Of a stretch of 34,355 bases of DNA, positions 22,437 to 30,121 are shown piece by piece; position 1 is the stretch's first letter, and each line of letters starts with the position of its first letter. Under the pieces are notes generated by a model, which saw only the letters and a list, made by a program, of their open reading frames with translations, did no database searches and was not told where the DNA came from. The translations under genes and the position numbers were made by a program. The stretch is from Nitrospirota bacterium (GTDB lineage Bacteria > Nitrospirota > Nitrospiria > Nitrospirales > Nitrospiraceae), in contig JACAFD010000071.1 of NCBI GenBank assembly GCA_013388555.1, positions 1 to 34,355 on the forward strand, read 5' to 3'.

Positions 22437-23455
22437 AACGGTCCCGCATCCTCGTCCTGATGCATGAAGATTTGGTGCCGCCAGACTCCCTCAATGGGCA
22501 GGACGTGACCGGAGCTGAATGGAAGACGGAATACGACATAGTCTCTACCCTTCGCAAGCTCGGCCATGACGTCAAGCCGCTGGGGGTCAAGAGTGATCTG
22601 GGGGTGCTTCGATCGGCCATTGAGGATTGGAAACCGCACATAGCATTCAATCTGCTCGAAGAATTCGATGGGGTAGCGGTCTATGACCAGAACGTCGTGT
22701 CGTATCTTGAATTGCTTCACGTGCCCTATACCGGCTGTAACCCACGTGGGTTGATGTTGGCGCGCGACAAGGTGCTCTCCAAGAAACTGTTCTCATTCCA
22801 TCGAATCCCGTTCCCGGATTTCATGGTCGTGCCACAGGGACGGACGGTTAAACGGCCCAAGTGGCTGTCATTTCCCTTAATTGTCAAATCGGTGACCGAG
22901 GAAGCTTCCCTTGGGATCTCTCAGGCGTCCATTGTCCAGGATGACGACAAACTCAGGGAGCGAGTCGAATTCATTCACACAAGTATAGGAACCGGGGCCC
23001 TAATTGAACAGTACATCGAAGGGCGTGAACTGTATGTCGGGGTGATGGGCAATGGGCACGTGCATGTCTTACCGGTGTGGGAGTTGATGATGGACAAGTT
23101 GCCGGATGACGCACGGCGGATCGCGACCGAGCGAGTCAAATGGAGTCGTACGTATCAAGACAAGTATGGGATTCGGTCCGGTGAAGCCAGGAATCTTCCT
23201 GAAGGGAAAGCCGAAGAGATCCAACACCTCGCGAAACGTGTCTATCGCGCACTCGGCCTGAGTGGCTATGCACGCATCGACGTGAGAATGGACGCGGAGA
23301 GGAACGTGTACGTGCTGGAAGCCAATCCGAATCCACAAATCGCGCACGACGAAGATTTTGCAGATTCGGCAGAGAAAGCCGGTTATCCGTATAAGGATCT
23401 GTTGCAAGAACTGCTGAATATCGGACTTCGCTGGCGGCCGGCCAAAGCGGCCTAG
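22433..23455 (+). CDS. ATP-grasp ligase of the D-Ala-D-Ala ligase superfamily
   Basis: A 340-residue ATP-grasp protein. It has 'FNLLEEFDG' and 'VVSYLELLHVPYTGCNPRGLMLARDKVLSKKLFSFHRIPFPDF', as in D-Ala-D-Ala ligases (start of the grasp fold). 'FPLIVKSVTEEASLGIS' supplies the ATP-binding Lys, and 'GRELYVGVMG' and 'ARIDVRMD' follow. 'VYVLEANPNPQIA' near 292-304 holds the metal-binding Glu and Asn. True Ddl enzymes have 'NTxPGxT' at the end; here it is 'NPNPQIA', so a different carboxylate-amine ligation is likely. The ATG at 22433 overlaps the metallopeptidase stop. Substrate unknown. Confidence 0.85.
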   Translation: MKRSRILVLMHEDLVPPDSLNGQDVTGAEWKTEYDIVSTLRKLGHDVKPLGVKSDLGVLRSAIEDWKPHIAFNLLEEFDGVAVYDQNVVSYLELLHVPYTGCNPRGLMLARDKVLSKKLFSFHRIPFPDFMVVPQGRTVKRPKWLSFPLIVKSVTEEASLGISQASIVQDDDKLRERVEFIHTSIGTGALIEQYIEGRELYVGVMGNGHVHVLPVWELMMDKLPDDARRIATERVKWSRTYQDKYGIRSGEARNLPEGKAEEIQHLAKRVYRALGLSGYARIDVRMDAERNVYVLEANPNPQIAHDEDFADSAEKAGYPYKDLLQELLNIGLRWRPAKAA

Positions 23456-23536
23456 CTTCCATCTCTCGCATCCCTCGGATACTTCATTGCGGGTCAGTGT
23501 AAGCTGCATCCCTCCTCGCAGGGCTCCGCGAACGTG

Positions 23537-23590
23537 CCTCTGCCTAGTTGCTGTAGGCCGCCGCCACGACTACGAAGCAGGAGGCAGAGG
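23537..23590. terminator. 9-base perfect inverted repeat between convergent genes
   Basis: CCTCTGCCT (23537-23545) and AGGCAGAGG (23582-23590) are exact complements around 36 bases; inside, CTGTAG and CTACG can extend the fold. It lies between the convergent ATP-grasp and beta-barrel genes. There is no T-run on either side, so a bidirectional terminator is only possible. Confidence 0.4.
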
Positions 23591-23625
23591 GTGTGAATGA
23601 GGCAAGGGGTTTCCCCTATCGTACA

Positions 23626-24195
23626 CTAGGGGCCGAAGCGGAAACCGAACAGCATGGCAACGCTTGTATTGTCATCTTGCGATAACGACGGAGAAAGATC
23701 GATGTCGTGGAGATTGACGATCAATGTCGAAGTCAGGGCGACATTGTGGGCAGCCTGGTACTCTAGTGAGACACCAATAGGGATGTACCAGCTCGTGTCA
23801 TTGCGGTCGATGCGCCCAGGGCCGGTCCCTCGGTCTAGGTCTGCGTGGATCAATCCGATTCCTGTGAAGGGCACCAGGTTGATGCCGTTATTGAGGCGAA
23901 AGTAATAGCGGCCGACCCCCGCGAAGGAGATCTGGAAGAGATCGCCCGTCGGACTGATCTGCATCAACGGTCCGACAGAGAAGTTTCGATCTAGATAGTA
24001 GTCACCACTAAATGCAAGGTTAAATACCGTGCCATTGACCGTTCCGGATGTGAATCCCAGGCCGCTTCCGAATCCCCAATGGTTTTCGTAGGCGTGGGCC
24101 CGAGATGCGAATACAGCGGTGCCAGCGACCAAGATAGCTAACAGACTAGCGGCGCAGGTCCATCGTAAGAACGTGGTAGCAATCTGCGGGATCAT
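23626..24195 (-). CDS. Small outer-membrane beta-barrel protein
   Basis: A 189-residue exported protein. The signal peptide 'FLRWTCAASLLAILVAGTAVFASRAHA' ends in a good AHA cleavage site before 'YENHWGFG'. The mature part is built of alternating strands with aromatic girdles: 'GFTSGTVNGTVFNLAFSGDYYL', 'FAGVGRYYFRLNNGINLVPFTGIGLIHADL', ending in 'SVAMLFGFRFGP'. This resembles an eight-strand OmpW/OprF-like barrel. I take the ATG at 24195, as the track start adds 40 residues before the signal. Function unknown. Confidence 0.78.
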   Translation of the reverse strand: MIPQIATTFLRWTCAASLLAILVAGTAVFASRAHAYENHWGFGSGLGFTSGTVNGTVFNLAFSGDYYLDRNFSVGPLMQISPTGDLFQISFAGVGRYYFRLNNGINLVPFTGIGLIHADLDRGTGPGRIDRNDTSWYIPIGVSLEYQAAHNVALTSTLIVNLHDIDLSPSLSQDDNTSVAMLFGFRFGP

Positions 24196-24298
24196 GGCGG
24201 CGAACTCTAGCACAGAGGGCGGACTCGGACAAGGCGTTTGAGTGCACTGGCGACTGTAGGGTATTCTTTGCCAGCATAGATGAGGGAGATTGTGGAGC

Positions 24299-24793
24299 AT
24301 GTCAGACAACTCCATGACGCCAAGGCAAGCTGCGGTAGTTCTGGTCGCAGCGATGCCGATCGGCGTATCCGTTCAGCAACTGGAGGAGTATGGGATCGAG
24401 GCGACGACGGAGCAGGCCCAAGCTATCACGCAAGAAGTGCTCTCGTTGAATCTGTTTTGGATCTTCGCAGCCATCGAAGCGCATATCCCTCAGAAGTATC
24501 AGCCCGCGCTTTCTGAGCTCATCGTGGGTGCGATAGAAGCAGGATGGGGGACGACCATTCCTGTCGGTTCAGTCAGCTGGACGGCCTACCTCAACGAATG
24601 GCAGGAACGTCGTCGCCGGTATAAGCGCTTAGTTGAGGAAGGGGTGAGCCCGCTTGCGGTGAGTGCAGAGGCGGCTACGCTGATGGAGGAAAACCACCTG
24701 GTCAGAGAAGCAGAGCGGCGTAATCTATTAACTCTCCTGATCGATTTCGTTCCGGTCGACAGCTACGGTCAGTTACTGGAAGATGTCGGATAA
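24299..24793 (+). CDS. Hypothetical protein, mostly helical
   Basis: A 164-residue protein I do not recognise. It looks helical, with 'TTEQAQAITQEVLSLNLFWIFAAIEAHI' and 'WTAYLNEWQERRRRYKRLVEEGVSPLAVS', then 'AATLMEENHLVREAERRNLLTLLIDFVPVDSYGQLLEDVG'. No signal peptide or catalytic motif is evident. The ATG at 24299 is preceded by GAGGGAG; the track begins at a TTG at 24290. It is divergent from the barrel gene and convergent with gpmA. Codon use fits the neighbours, supporting a real gene. Confidence 0.65.
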   Translation: MSDNSMTPRQAAVVLVAAMPIGVSVQQLEEYGIEATTEQAQAITQEVLSLNLFWIFAAIEAHIPQKYQPALSELIVGAIEAGWGTTIPVGSVSWTAYLNEWQERRRRYKRLVEEGVSPLAVSAEAATLMEENHLVREAERRNLLTLLIDFVPVDSYGQLLEDVG

Positions 24794-24815
24794 TTTCCTG
24801 GCCTGCCGTGGCCTG

Positions 24816-25421
24816 TCAGAGGTAACGGTGGTCGATGACCTTCCCCATTTTGTCCATCTCATAGAGCAACGGCGCGCCAGTTGGGATATTCAATTCCAGC
24901 ACTTGCTCTCGGGAGAGTTGTTCTAATTCCATGACCAGGGCCCGTAAGCTATTCCCGTGCGCTGCGACGAGGATTGTTTCCCCTCTCAAAAGATAGGGCT
25001 TGATGACCCGTTCATAGTAGGGCAACGTTCGCTCAGCTGTGTCTTTCAGGCTTTCCCCTCCAGGCGGACGCACGTCGTAGCTCCGCCGCCAGATCTTCAC
25101 CTGTGCCTCGCCGTATTTTTTCGCGGTTTCAGCCTTGTTCAATCCCTGCAGGTCGCCGTACATCCGTTCATTGAGAGCCTTGTCCTTCTCAATGGGGATG
25201 TTCGGCTGACCGATCGCATCGAGTACCAGCCTGAGGGTTTCATTCGCGCGCTGCAGCACAGAGGTAAAGGCACGATCGAACGTAAAACTCCGGAGTTTGC
25301 TTCCTGCGTTTTTTGCCTCCTCTATGCCTCGGGGAGACAGGGGGACGTCGACCCAGCCAGTGAAACGATTCTCCAAGTTCCATTGAGATTCGCCATGACG
25401 AAGCAGGACTAATCGAGCCAT
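24816..25421 (-). CDS. gpmA: 2,3-bisphosphoglycerate-dependent phosphoglycerate mutase
   Basis: A 201-residue histidine phosphatase-family mutase that interconverts 3- and 2-phosphoglycerate. '[29 protein letters not shown]' contains the phospho-accepting H9. '[22 protein letters not shown]', '[12 protein letters not shown]' and '[20 protein letters not shown]' complete the active site. It is shorter than E. coli GpmA (about 250), like other compact members. The ATG at 25421 has GGAGG eight bases upstream, better than the track start. Confidence 0.93.
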   Translation of the reverse strand: MARLVLLRHGESQWNLENRFTGWVDVPLSPRGIEEAKNAGSKLRSFTFDRAFTSVLQRANETLRLVLDAIGQPNIPIEKDKALNERMYGDLQGLNKAETAKKYGEAQVKIWRRSYDVRPPGGESLKDTAERTLPYYERVIKPYLLRGETILVAAHGNSLRALVMELEQLSREQVLELNIPTGAPLLYEMDKMGKVIDHRYL

Positions 25422-25442
25422 ACCCAGCGCCTCCATGATCAC

Positions 25443-25773
25443 ATGACAAGGTCGAATCCCCGCCAGGATAAACGATCACAGCACGAAGTCAAGAGCAGGG
25501 ATGCAATTCATGCTGCAGAGTGCGCGGAGCCTTGCCAAGGTTGAAACTCGGACTAACCAAAGGCGCGATGCAGCATGCCTGCCGGGAATCCATCAAGACC
25601 CGCGAAGCCAGACGCCAAGTAGAGCAGGCTATGAAAGGGTTGCAGCAAGATTTCACGAACGAGCACAAGGCCGACATATGCCCCATTGACTTTGTTCTAA
25701 CTAGGACTATTATAATAGGGCCTGCAGGCTGGGCATCGAGGGTGACGGGACAGCGTGATAAAGGTGACCTCTC
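25443..25773. other. Spacer with no confident gene; possible decayed coding sequence
   Basis: Overlapping short frames occur (25501-25689, 25520-25816, and a minus frame 25489-25872), none with family likeness. The piece 'CRESIKTREARRQVEQAMKGLQQDFTNEHKADI' in one frame and 'LQSARSLAKVETRTNQRRDAA' in another look locally protein-like, as if a frameshifted gene remnant. This is a visual impression only. Confidence 0.35.
25686..25716 (+). promoter_or_regulatory. Candidate promoter upstream of the pirin-led gene run
   Basis: TTGACT (25686-25691) and a perfect TATAAT (25711-25716) are 19 bases apart; TATTAT at 25708 gives 16. The local A/T-rich stretch stands out. It would drive the small ORF at 25774 and the pirin gene. 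Confidence 0.4.
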
Positions 25774-25926
25774 GTGTGGAACAACAAGCTTCGCGACATG
25801 CGGCTCAGCGATCTGACTCTTCAGGCTCACCAGTATCTGGAGGAATATATTCCCAAGTTCATGCCGCAGCATCGACCGGTGTATGTGTGGTTTGACGTGT
25901 ACGACCTGGAGGAAAAGAGGTTATAA
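25774..25926 (+). CDS. Possible 50-residue small protein or gene fragment
   Basis: A GTG-started frame too short for the track, 'WNNKLRDMRLSDLTLQAH' then 'QYLEEYIPKFMPQHRPVYVWFDVYDLEEKRL'. An ATG at 25798 would give 42 residues. Composition is protein-like and the frame ends 44 bases before the pirin start. It could be a real small protein or the 3' end of a lost gene. I do not recognise it. Confidence 0.3.
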   Translation: MWNNKLRDMRLSDLTLQAHQYLEEYIPKFMPQHRPVYVWFDVYDLEEKRL

Positions 25927-25970
25927 GAGCGATGTTCACAACATTGGTTTCTGGCAAAAGGAGGAGGATG

Positions 25971-26864
25971 ATGACTCAACATCCAACGATCGCAACCAGA
26001 GTGACCAAAGAAGTCGTCGGAATCTATCAGCCTGGGTCGACGCACATGGTCGGTGATGGATTTCCCGTTCGGAATCTTTTCCCGAGCAATGATCTCGATG
26101 GGGCGGTCGACCCGTTTCTCATGCTCGACTATGCGGGGCCGCAGTATTTTTCGCCCACAGACCATCCGCGAGGCGTGGGGGAACACCCGCACCGAGGATT
26201 TGAAACTGTGACGATTGTCTACGAGGGTGTCGTGGCCCATCGAGATTCGGCTGGAAATGCCGGCGTGATCGGTCCGGGTGACGTGCAGTGGATGACCGCC
26301 GCATCCGGTGTCGTCCACGAAGAGTTTCACGAAAAAGAGTTTGCCAAGAGGGGCGGTACCTTGCATGCCATCCAATTGTGGGTCAACTTGCCGCGTGCCT
26401 CGAAAATGTCGGCGCCCAGGTATCAGACAATTCTCAATGCCGATATTCCAGCAATCGATCTCGATGGTGGTGGGGAATTGCGGGTGATCGCGGGATCATT
26501 CCAAGGACAGAAGGGGCCGGCCCACACCTTTACGCCCATACAGCTGTACGATCTTCAACTGAAGGCTGGAGCGCCCGCGTCACTGCTATTTCCAGACGGA
26601 CACAATACCTCGATCTTTGTCTTGCAGGGGAGTATCTCAGTGAACGGATCATCCGAGGCAAGAGAAGCCGAACTGATCGTCTGCAGGCGCAATGGATCGC
26701 AGGTGGCGGTCGAAGCACGGAAGGACAGCCGGCTCCTAATCATGAGCGGCGAGCCTATTGATGAACCGATTGCGCGCTATGGCCCCTTTGTCATGAACAC
26801 AAAAGCCGAGTTGGTTCAGGCTGTGCAAGATTATCAGGCCGGCAAGATGGGACACTTGTCCTGA
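25971..26864 (+). CDS. Pirin family protein
   Basis: A 297-residue bicupin of the pirin family. The N-terminal cupin metal site is seen in 'VGEHPHRGFETVTIVYEG' (two His) and 'SGVVHEEFHE' (His, Glu). 'FLMLDYAGPQYF' and 'GTLHAIQLWVNLP' are family blocks, and the C-terminal cupin ends 'IARYGPFVMNT'. Some bacterial pirins cleave quercetin with oxygen, others bind regulators or enzymes, so the activity is open. AAAAGGAGGAGG precedes the ATGATG; I take 25971 rather than the track start at 25932. It leads the redox gene run toward pqqA. Confidence 0.92.
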   Translation: MTQHPTIATRVTKEVVGIYQPGSTHMVGDGFPVRNLFPSNDLDGAVDPFLMLDYAGPQYFSPTDHPRGVGEHPHRGFETVTIVYEGVVAHRDSAGNAGVIGPGDVQWMTAASGVVHEEFHEKEFAKRGGTLHAIQLWVNLPRASKMSAPRYQTILNADIPAIDLDGGGELRVIAGSFQGQKGPAHTFTPIQLYDLQLKAGAPASLLFPDGHNTSIFVLQGSISVNGSSEAREAELIVCRRNGSQVAVEARKDSRLLIMSGEPIDEPIARYGPFVMNTKAELVQAVQDYQAGKMGHLS

Positions 26865-26934
26865 AGCCGCCGTTCGTCGCTTGTGAAGCGTACCTCGTTG
26901 AGTGAGGAACGGGTATGAGAAGGTGGCCACTTCG

Positions 26935-27609
26935 ATGAATAAGCAAGATGCGGGGTTGCACATCGAGATCTATTCCGATGTCGTTTGCCCGTGGTGCTAC
27001 GTTGGGAAGCGTCGGCTTGAGCGGGCACTGGATCAATTGAAAGAAATAGGGCAGGCGCAGATCACCTGGCGTCCGTCCCAACTCAATCCGACGATGCCAC
27101 TCGATGGAATGGATCGGACTACCTATTTGAAAGCCAAGTTTGGCAGCTTGGAAGCCTTTGGTCGTATGGAAGAGCAACTCCTTGCTGCCGGCGAGGATGA
27201 ACAGATTCCCTTTGCCTTTGAGAAGATTAAGCGGACGCCAAACACCTTTGCGGCCCATCGGCTGGTCTGGTATGCCGAGCGGCAGGGTCGTCAGGATGCC
27301 ACCGTGGAATCGCTGTTCCGGGGATACTTCACGGAAGGAGTGGATATCGGTTCGATACCGGTTCTTACTCAACTAGCGGGTCGTGCCAGCCTTGATGTTG
27401 CGGTCGTCGAATCGTTTCTCCGCAGTGAGGAAGGGACCACGGAGGTTAAGGCCGAAGAAGCGGTTGGTCGCCGACTCGGCATCAGCGGGGTTCCCTATTT
27501 TGTCCTTAACGGCAGCATCGCAATTTCCGGTGCCCAGCCTTCCGACATCTTTGTGTCCGCTATTCAACAGGCAAGGGAAACGGTCGGGAAGAAAAATGGA
27601 GGGGGCTAA
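26935..27609 (+). CDS. DsbA-family (FrnE-like) thioredoxin-fold protein
   Basis: A 224-residue protein of the DsbA/FrnE type: 'IEIYSDVVCPWCYVGKRRLERAL' carries the CPWC active site. 'FGRMEEQLLAAGEDEQIPFAFEKIKRTPNTFAAHRLVWYAERQG' is the helical insert, and 'GISGVPYFVLNGSIAISGAQP' has the cis-Pro loop. There is no signal peptide, so it acts in the cytoplasm, unlike true DsbA. FrnE-like proteins are tied to oxidative stress or polyketide pathways. It overlaps the next VOC gene at TAATG. Confidence 0.92.
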   Translation: MNKQDAGLHIEIYSDVVCPWCYVGKRRLERALDQLKEIGQAQITWRPSQLNPTMPLDGMDRTTYLKAKFGSLEAFGRMEEQLLAAGEDEQIPFAFEKIKRTPNTFAAHRLVWYAERQGRQDATVESLFRGYFTEGVDIGSIPVLTQLAGRASLDVAVVESFLRSEEGTTEVKAEEAVGRRLGISGVPYFVLNGSIAISGAQPSDIFVSAIQQARETVGKKNGGG

Positions 27610-28043
27610 TGGCCGTCCAAGTTTATGGTTGCAACCATATCGTCATTGAGGTAACCGATGCCAAGAAAGCGGTGAAGTTTTATTCGGACGTGTTCGGCTT
27701 GGAGATGCTGCGCGGTGGCGAAGGCGCAGCCTGGTGCAAGCTGGGCGAGCACCAGTTCATGGCGATCTTTGAAGTGGACAAGCTGCAACCGGATCGGGTG
27801 AAACATTTCGGCTTGATGGTCTGGGATGCGCAACAGATCAAGGAAGTGCGGAAGAAGCTGACCAAGAAGTACAAACTCAAACTGCAGCCGAATTTCCGCT
27901 GTGACTTCCGTGATCCCTGGGGCAATCGCATTCAGGTCGGCGATCTCAGCGACGAATCGCTTGTCTGGCTCCTTCCCTACCAGGAAGTGCAGAAAGCCGG
28001 GATTACATTCGCCCGCAAACCTCAAAAGGAGAAGCGATCATGA
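27609..28043 (+). CDS. VOC superfamily (glyoxalase/dioxygenase-like) protein
   Basis: A 144-residue vicinal-oxygen-chelate protein. Two beta-alpha-beta modules are seen: 'CNHIVIEVTDAKKAVKFYSDVFGLEML' and 'VKHFGLMVWDAQQIKEVRKKLTKKY'. Likely metal residues are His in 'CNHIV', Glu in 'MAIFEV' and His in 'VKHFG'; the last position in 'GNRIQVGD' is Gln rather than Glu. The substrate cannot be named. It is translationally coupled to both neighbours (TAATG and ATGA). Confidence 0.85.
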   Translation: MAVQVYGCNHIVIEVTDAKKAVKFYSDVFGLEMLRGGEGAAWCKLGEHQFMAIFEVDKLQPDRVKHFGLMVWDAQQIKEVRKKLTKKYKLKLQPNFRCDFRDPWGNRIQVGDLSDESLVWLLPYQEVQKAGITFARKPQKEKRS

Positions 28044-28411
28044 GCACAACCAATCTGCAACAGCGCCTGAACGATCTTTTCGGCTACATCCGCCAAGGCA
28101 AGATCATCGAGGCCATGAGTGAATTCTACGATAAAGACACAGTGATGCAGGACAACGCCAATCCTCCGACAAAGGGGTTAGCGGCGAACATCGAGCGAGA
28201 AAAACAGTTCATGAGCGGCGTCAAAGAATGGAAAGGGTTCAACGTCACGGCTCAAGGTGTGGGAGGCGACGCAACCTTTTACGAGTGCAGCCTGGACTTC
28301 ATTGCCACAGACGGGCAGCCGGTTCACATGGAGCAGGTCGTCGTGGCCAGGTGGAAGAACGGGAAAATCTTCCACGAGCGATTCTACTACGACACAGGTG
28401 CGACAAATTAA
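28040..28411 (+). CDS. SnoaL-like / NTF2-fold protein
   Basis: A 123-residue protein with the cone-shaped NTF2-like fold expected of SnoaL-like proteins: helices 'NLQQRLNDLFGYIRQGKIIEAMSEFYDKDTVMQDN', then strands 'GFNVTAQGVGGDATFYECSLDF' and 'VHMEQVVVARWKNGKIFHERFYYD'. The fold binds small hydrophobic molecules; members act as cyclases, isomerases or binders. The exact function is unknown. It overlaps the VOC gene by ATGA. Confidence 0.8.
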   Translation: MSTTNLQQRLNDLFGYIRQGKIIEAMSEFYDKDTVMQDNANPPTKGLAANIEREKQFMSGVKEWKGFNVTAQGVGGDATFYECSLDFIATDGQPVHMEQVVVARWKNGKIFHERFYYDTGATN

Positions 28412-28486
28412 GGCATGATTCCCGGGGAGTCGTGAGTGTGGGGGGAATCAGACTCTACAATATGCTGATTGTCGAGGGAGTGTCCG

Positions 28487-29593
28487 ATGTCAGACGAACA
28501 ATGGACGGAGGTTGGAAGCGTTAGAGACCTGAAGAAAAAGCCCTTGCAGGAAGTCTCTTGCGGGAACACAACGATCGCATTGACCTATAAAGGCGGAGTC
28601 TTCTCCGCAATCTCGGGCGTCTGTAATCATGTCGGTGGCCCATTGGGTGAAGGTACCCTCGAAGGCGACTATGTCGTCTGTCCCTGGCATTACTGGAAGT
28701 TTCATCGCAAAACAGGTAAAGGAGAGCCGGGATACGAACAAGATCAGGTTCCGAGCTATACTACCAAGATCGAGAACGGCAGGCTCTATATCGACCTGTC
28801 GTCCGCGACGAAACGGAAGAAACAGTCGCATAAGCCTCATCCGCTCGCACGCCCGGTGTTGCGTCAGGCGGGCCCGATCCGGATTGTGGGAATCTCGACG
28901 ACGGCGATGACGCTCGACCATCCACGCTACAGCGGGTCGGATGCGCTGCTAGAGGCGGCGTTGGAGCACGCAGGAAGCGAGCTTCAGCTTGAAACCCAAT
29001 ACATCAAACTTCGGGAGCTGAGCTTTCGATGCTGCGAAGGTTTCTATTCGAAATCCGCCCAGGCCTGTACCTGGCCTTGCTCGATCACACAGATGGACCC
29101 GACCGATCAGCTCGATCGCGTGTACGAAGCGATCGTGCATTGGGCCGATGTGATTTTGATTGCCACGCCGATTCGCTGGGGGAACGCGAGCAGTTTGTAT
29201 TACAAGATGGTCGAGCGGCTGAACTGTATCCAGAACCAGGAGACCATCGCGAACAAGCATTTACTCAAGAACAAGGTGGCGGCATTCATCATCATGGGCG
29301 GGCAAGACAACGTCCAGGGTGTGGCTGGGCAACTCATGACCTTTTTCGCTGAAGTCGGGTGCCAGTTCCCTCAATTCCCGTTCATTGCCCATTCGAGGGG
29401 CTGGAGCGCTGAGGACATGGAACGGAATGTCAGCGAGGTCCAGAACAGCCGGGAACTGCGTGAAGGGGCGCAGGCACTTGTTGCACGAGCGGCAGGCATG
29501 GCAAGGCTCATGATCGGGGGTCAGATTCCTGAGCATGCGCTTGCCCGTGGCGGGCGCAAGGCGCATCAGCTCGATAGTGAGCCGACCGGGTAA
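28487..29593 (+). CDS. Rieske ferredoxin fused to an NADPH-dependent FMN reductase/flavodoxin-like domain
   Basis: A 368-residue two-domain protein. Residues 1-105 form a Rieske [2Fe-2S] domain with C46/H48 ('VCNHVGGPLGEG') and C65/H68 ('CPWHYWKFH'). A Lys/His-rich linker follows (about 108-125, 'KRKKQSHKPHPLARP'). The rest is a flavodoxin-like domain of the NADPH-dependent FMN reductase type: 'RIVGISTTAMTL', 'ADVILIATPIRWGNASSLYYKMVERL' and 'VAAFIIMGGQDNVQGVAGQLM'. A Cys-rich loop 'RCCEGFYSKSAQACTWPC' recalls iron-sulfur flavoproteins. It could pass electrons from flavin to Rieske cluster in one chain. The ATG at 28487 has GAGGGAG upstream. Confidence 0.88.
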   Translation: MSDEQWTEVGSVRDLKKKPLQEVSCGNTTIALTYKGGVFSAISGVCNHVGGPLGEGTLEGDYVVCPWHYWKFHRKTGKGEPGYEQDQVPSYTTKIENGRLYIDLSSATKRKKQSHKPHPLARPVLRQAGPIRIVGISTTAMTLDHPRYSGSDALLEAALEHAGSELQLETQYIKLRELSFRCCEGFYSKSAQACTWPCSITQMDPTDQLDRVYEAIVHWADVILIATPIRWGNASSLYYKMVERLNCIQNQETIANKHLLKNKVAAFIIMGGQDNVQGVAGQLMTFFAEVGCQFPQFPFIAHSRGWSAEDMERNVSEVQNSRELREGAQALVARAAGMARLMIGGQIPEHALARGGRKAHQLDSEPTG

Positions 29594-29653
29594 CGTCGTT
29601 CGAGAGCCTCGATGGTTCGTCTGGATTGCCTCTCATCGCGTTAAGGTGTAGGA

Positions 29654-30100
29654 ATGAAAGCACACTACCTCGGCCATGTCGTTTTTTATGTGAAGGATCT
29701 CCAGCGCTCCCTGGAATTTTACCGTGACCTGATCGGGTTCCAGGACGTGGGCCGGATCTTCAACGGAGCCGCGGCGGCGCTCACATCGGGCCGCACGCAT
29801 CACGAGTTGCTGCTGATCCAGGTCGGTGACGCGCCGGGACCACCGCCTGGGAGGAGAATCGGGCTCTATCACATCGGGATTAAGGTCGGAGACAGCTTGG
29901 AGGAGTTGCGCGTAGCAAAAGGGGAGCTGGAGCATGCCGGTGTGGCGATCGACGGCATGAGCGATCACACCGTTAGTCAGAGCCTCTACCTGCGCGATCC
30001 TGACGGTAACGAGGTGGAACTCTATGTGGACGCAGACGAGTCAGTATGGAACAATAATCCGGCGGCAGTCCTGTCGCCCATCAAGCCGTTACGCTTGTAA
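29654..30100 (+). CDS. VOC superfamily protein, extradiol dioxygenase-like
   Basis: A 148-residue VOC protein. 'LGHVVFYVKDLQRSLEFYRDLIGFQDVG' and 'LYHIGIKVGDSLEELRVAKGELEHAGV' are the two modules. A His-His-Glu metal triad fits H in 'LGHVVF', H in 'LYHIGIK' and E in 'GNEVELYVD', as in extradiol dioxygenases and glyoxalases. The block 'SQSLYLRDPDGNEVELYVD' is typical of CatE-like proteins. It precedes the CDGSH gene by 21 bases. Confidence 0.87.
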   Translation: MKAHYLGHVVFYVKDLQRSLEFYRDLIGFQDVGRIFNGAAAALTSGRTHHELLLIQVGDAPGPPPGRRIGLYHIGIKVGDSLEELRVAKGELEHAGVAIDGMSDHTVSQSLYLRDPDGNEVELYVDADESVWNNNPAAVLSPIKPLRL

Positions 30101-30121
30101 CTTGTACAAGGAGGACTATTC

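Noticed and set aside
22433-23455. Calling the ATP-grasp gene ddl (D-Ala-D-Ala ligase)
   Set aside because: Overall fold agrees, but the end motif is NPNPQIA and the neighbour is a peptidase, not cell wall genes, so a specific ddl name is not supported.
25489-25872. 127-residue minus-strand ORF
   Set aside because: Cys/Ser-rich, no family likeness, no ribosome site seen; probably chance in a low-constraint region.
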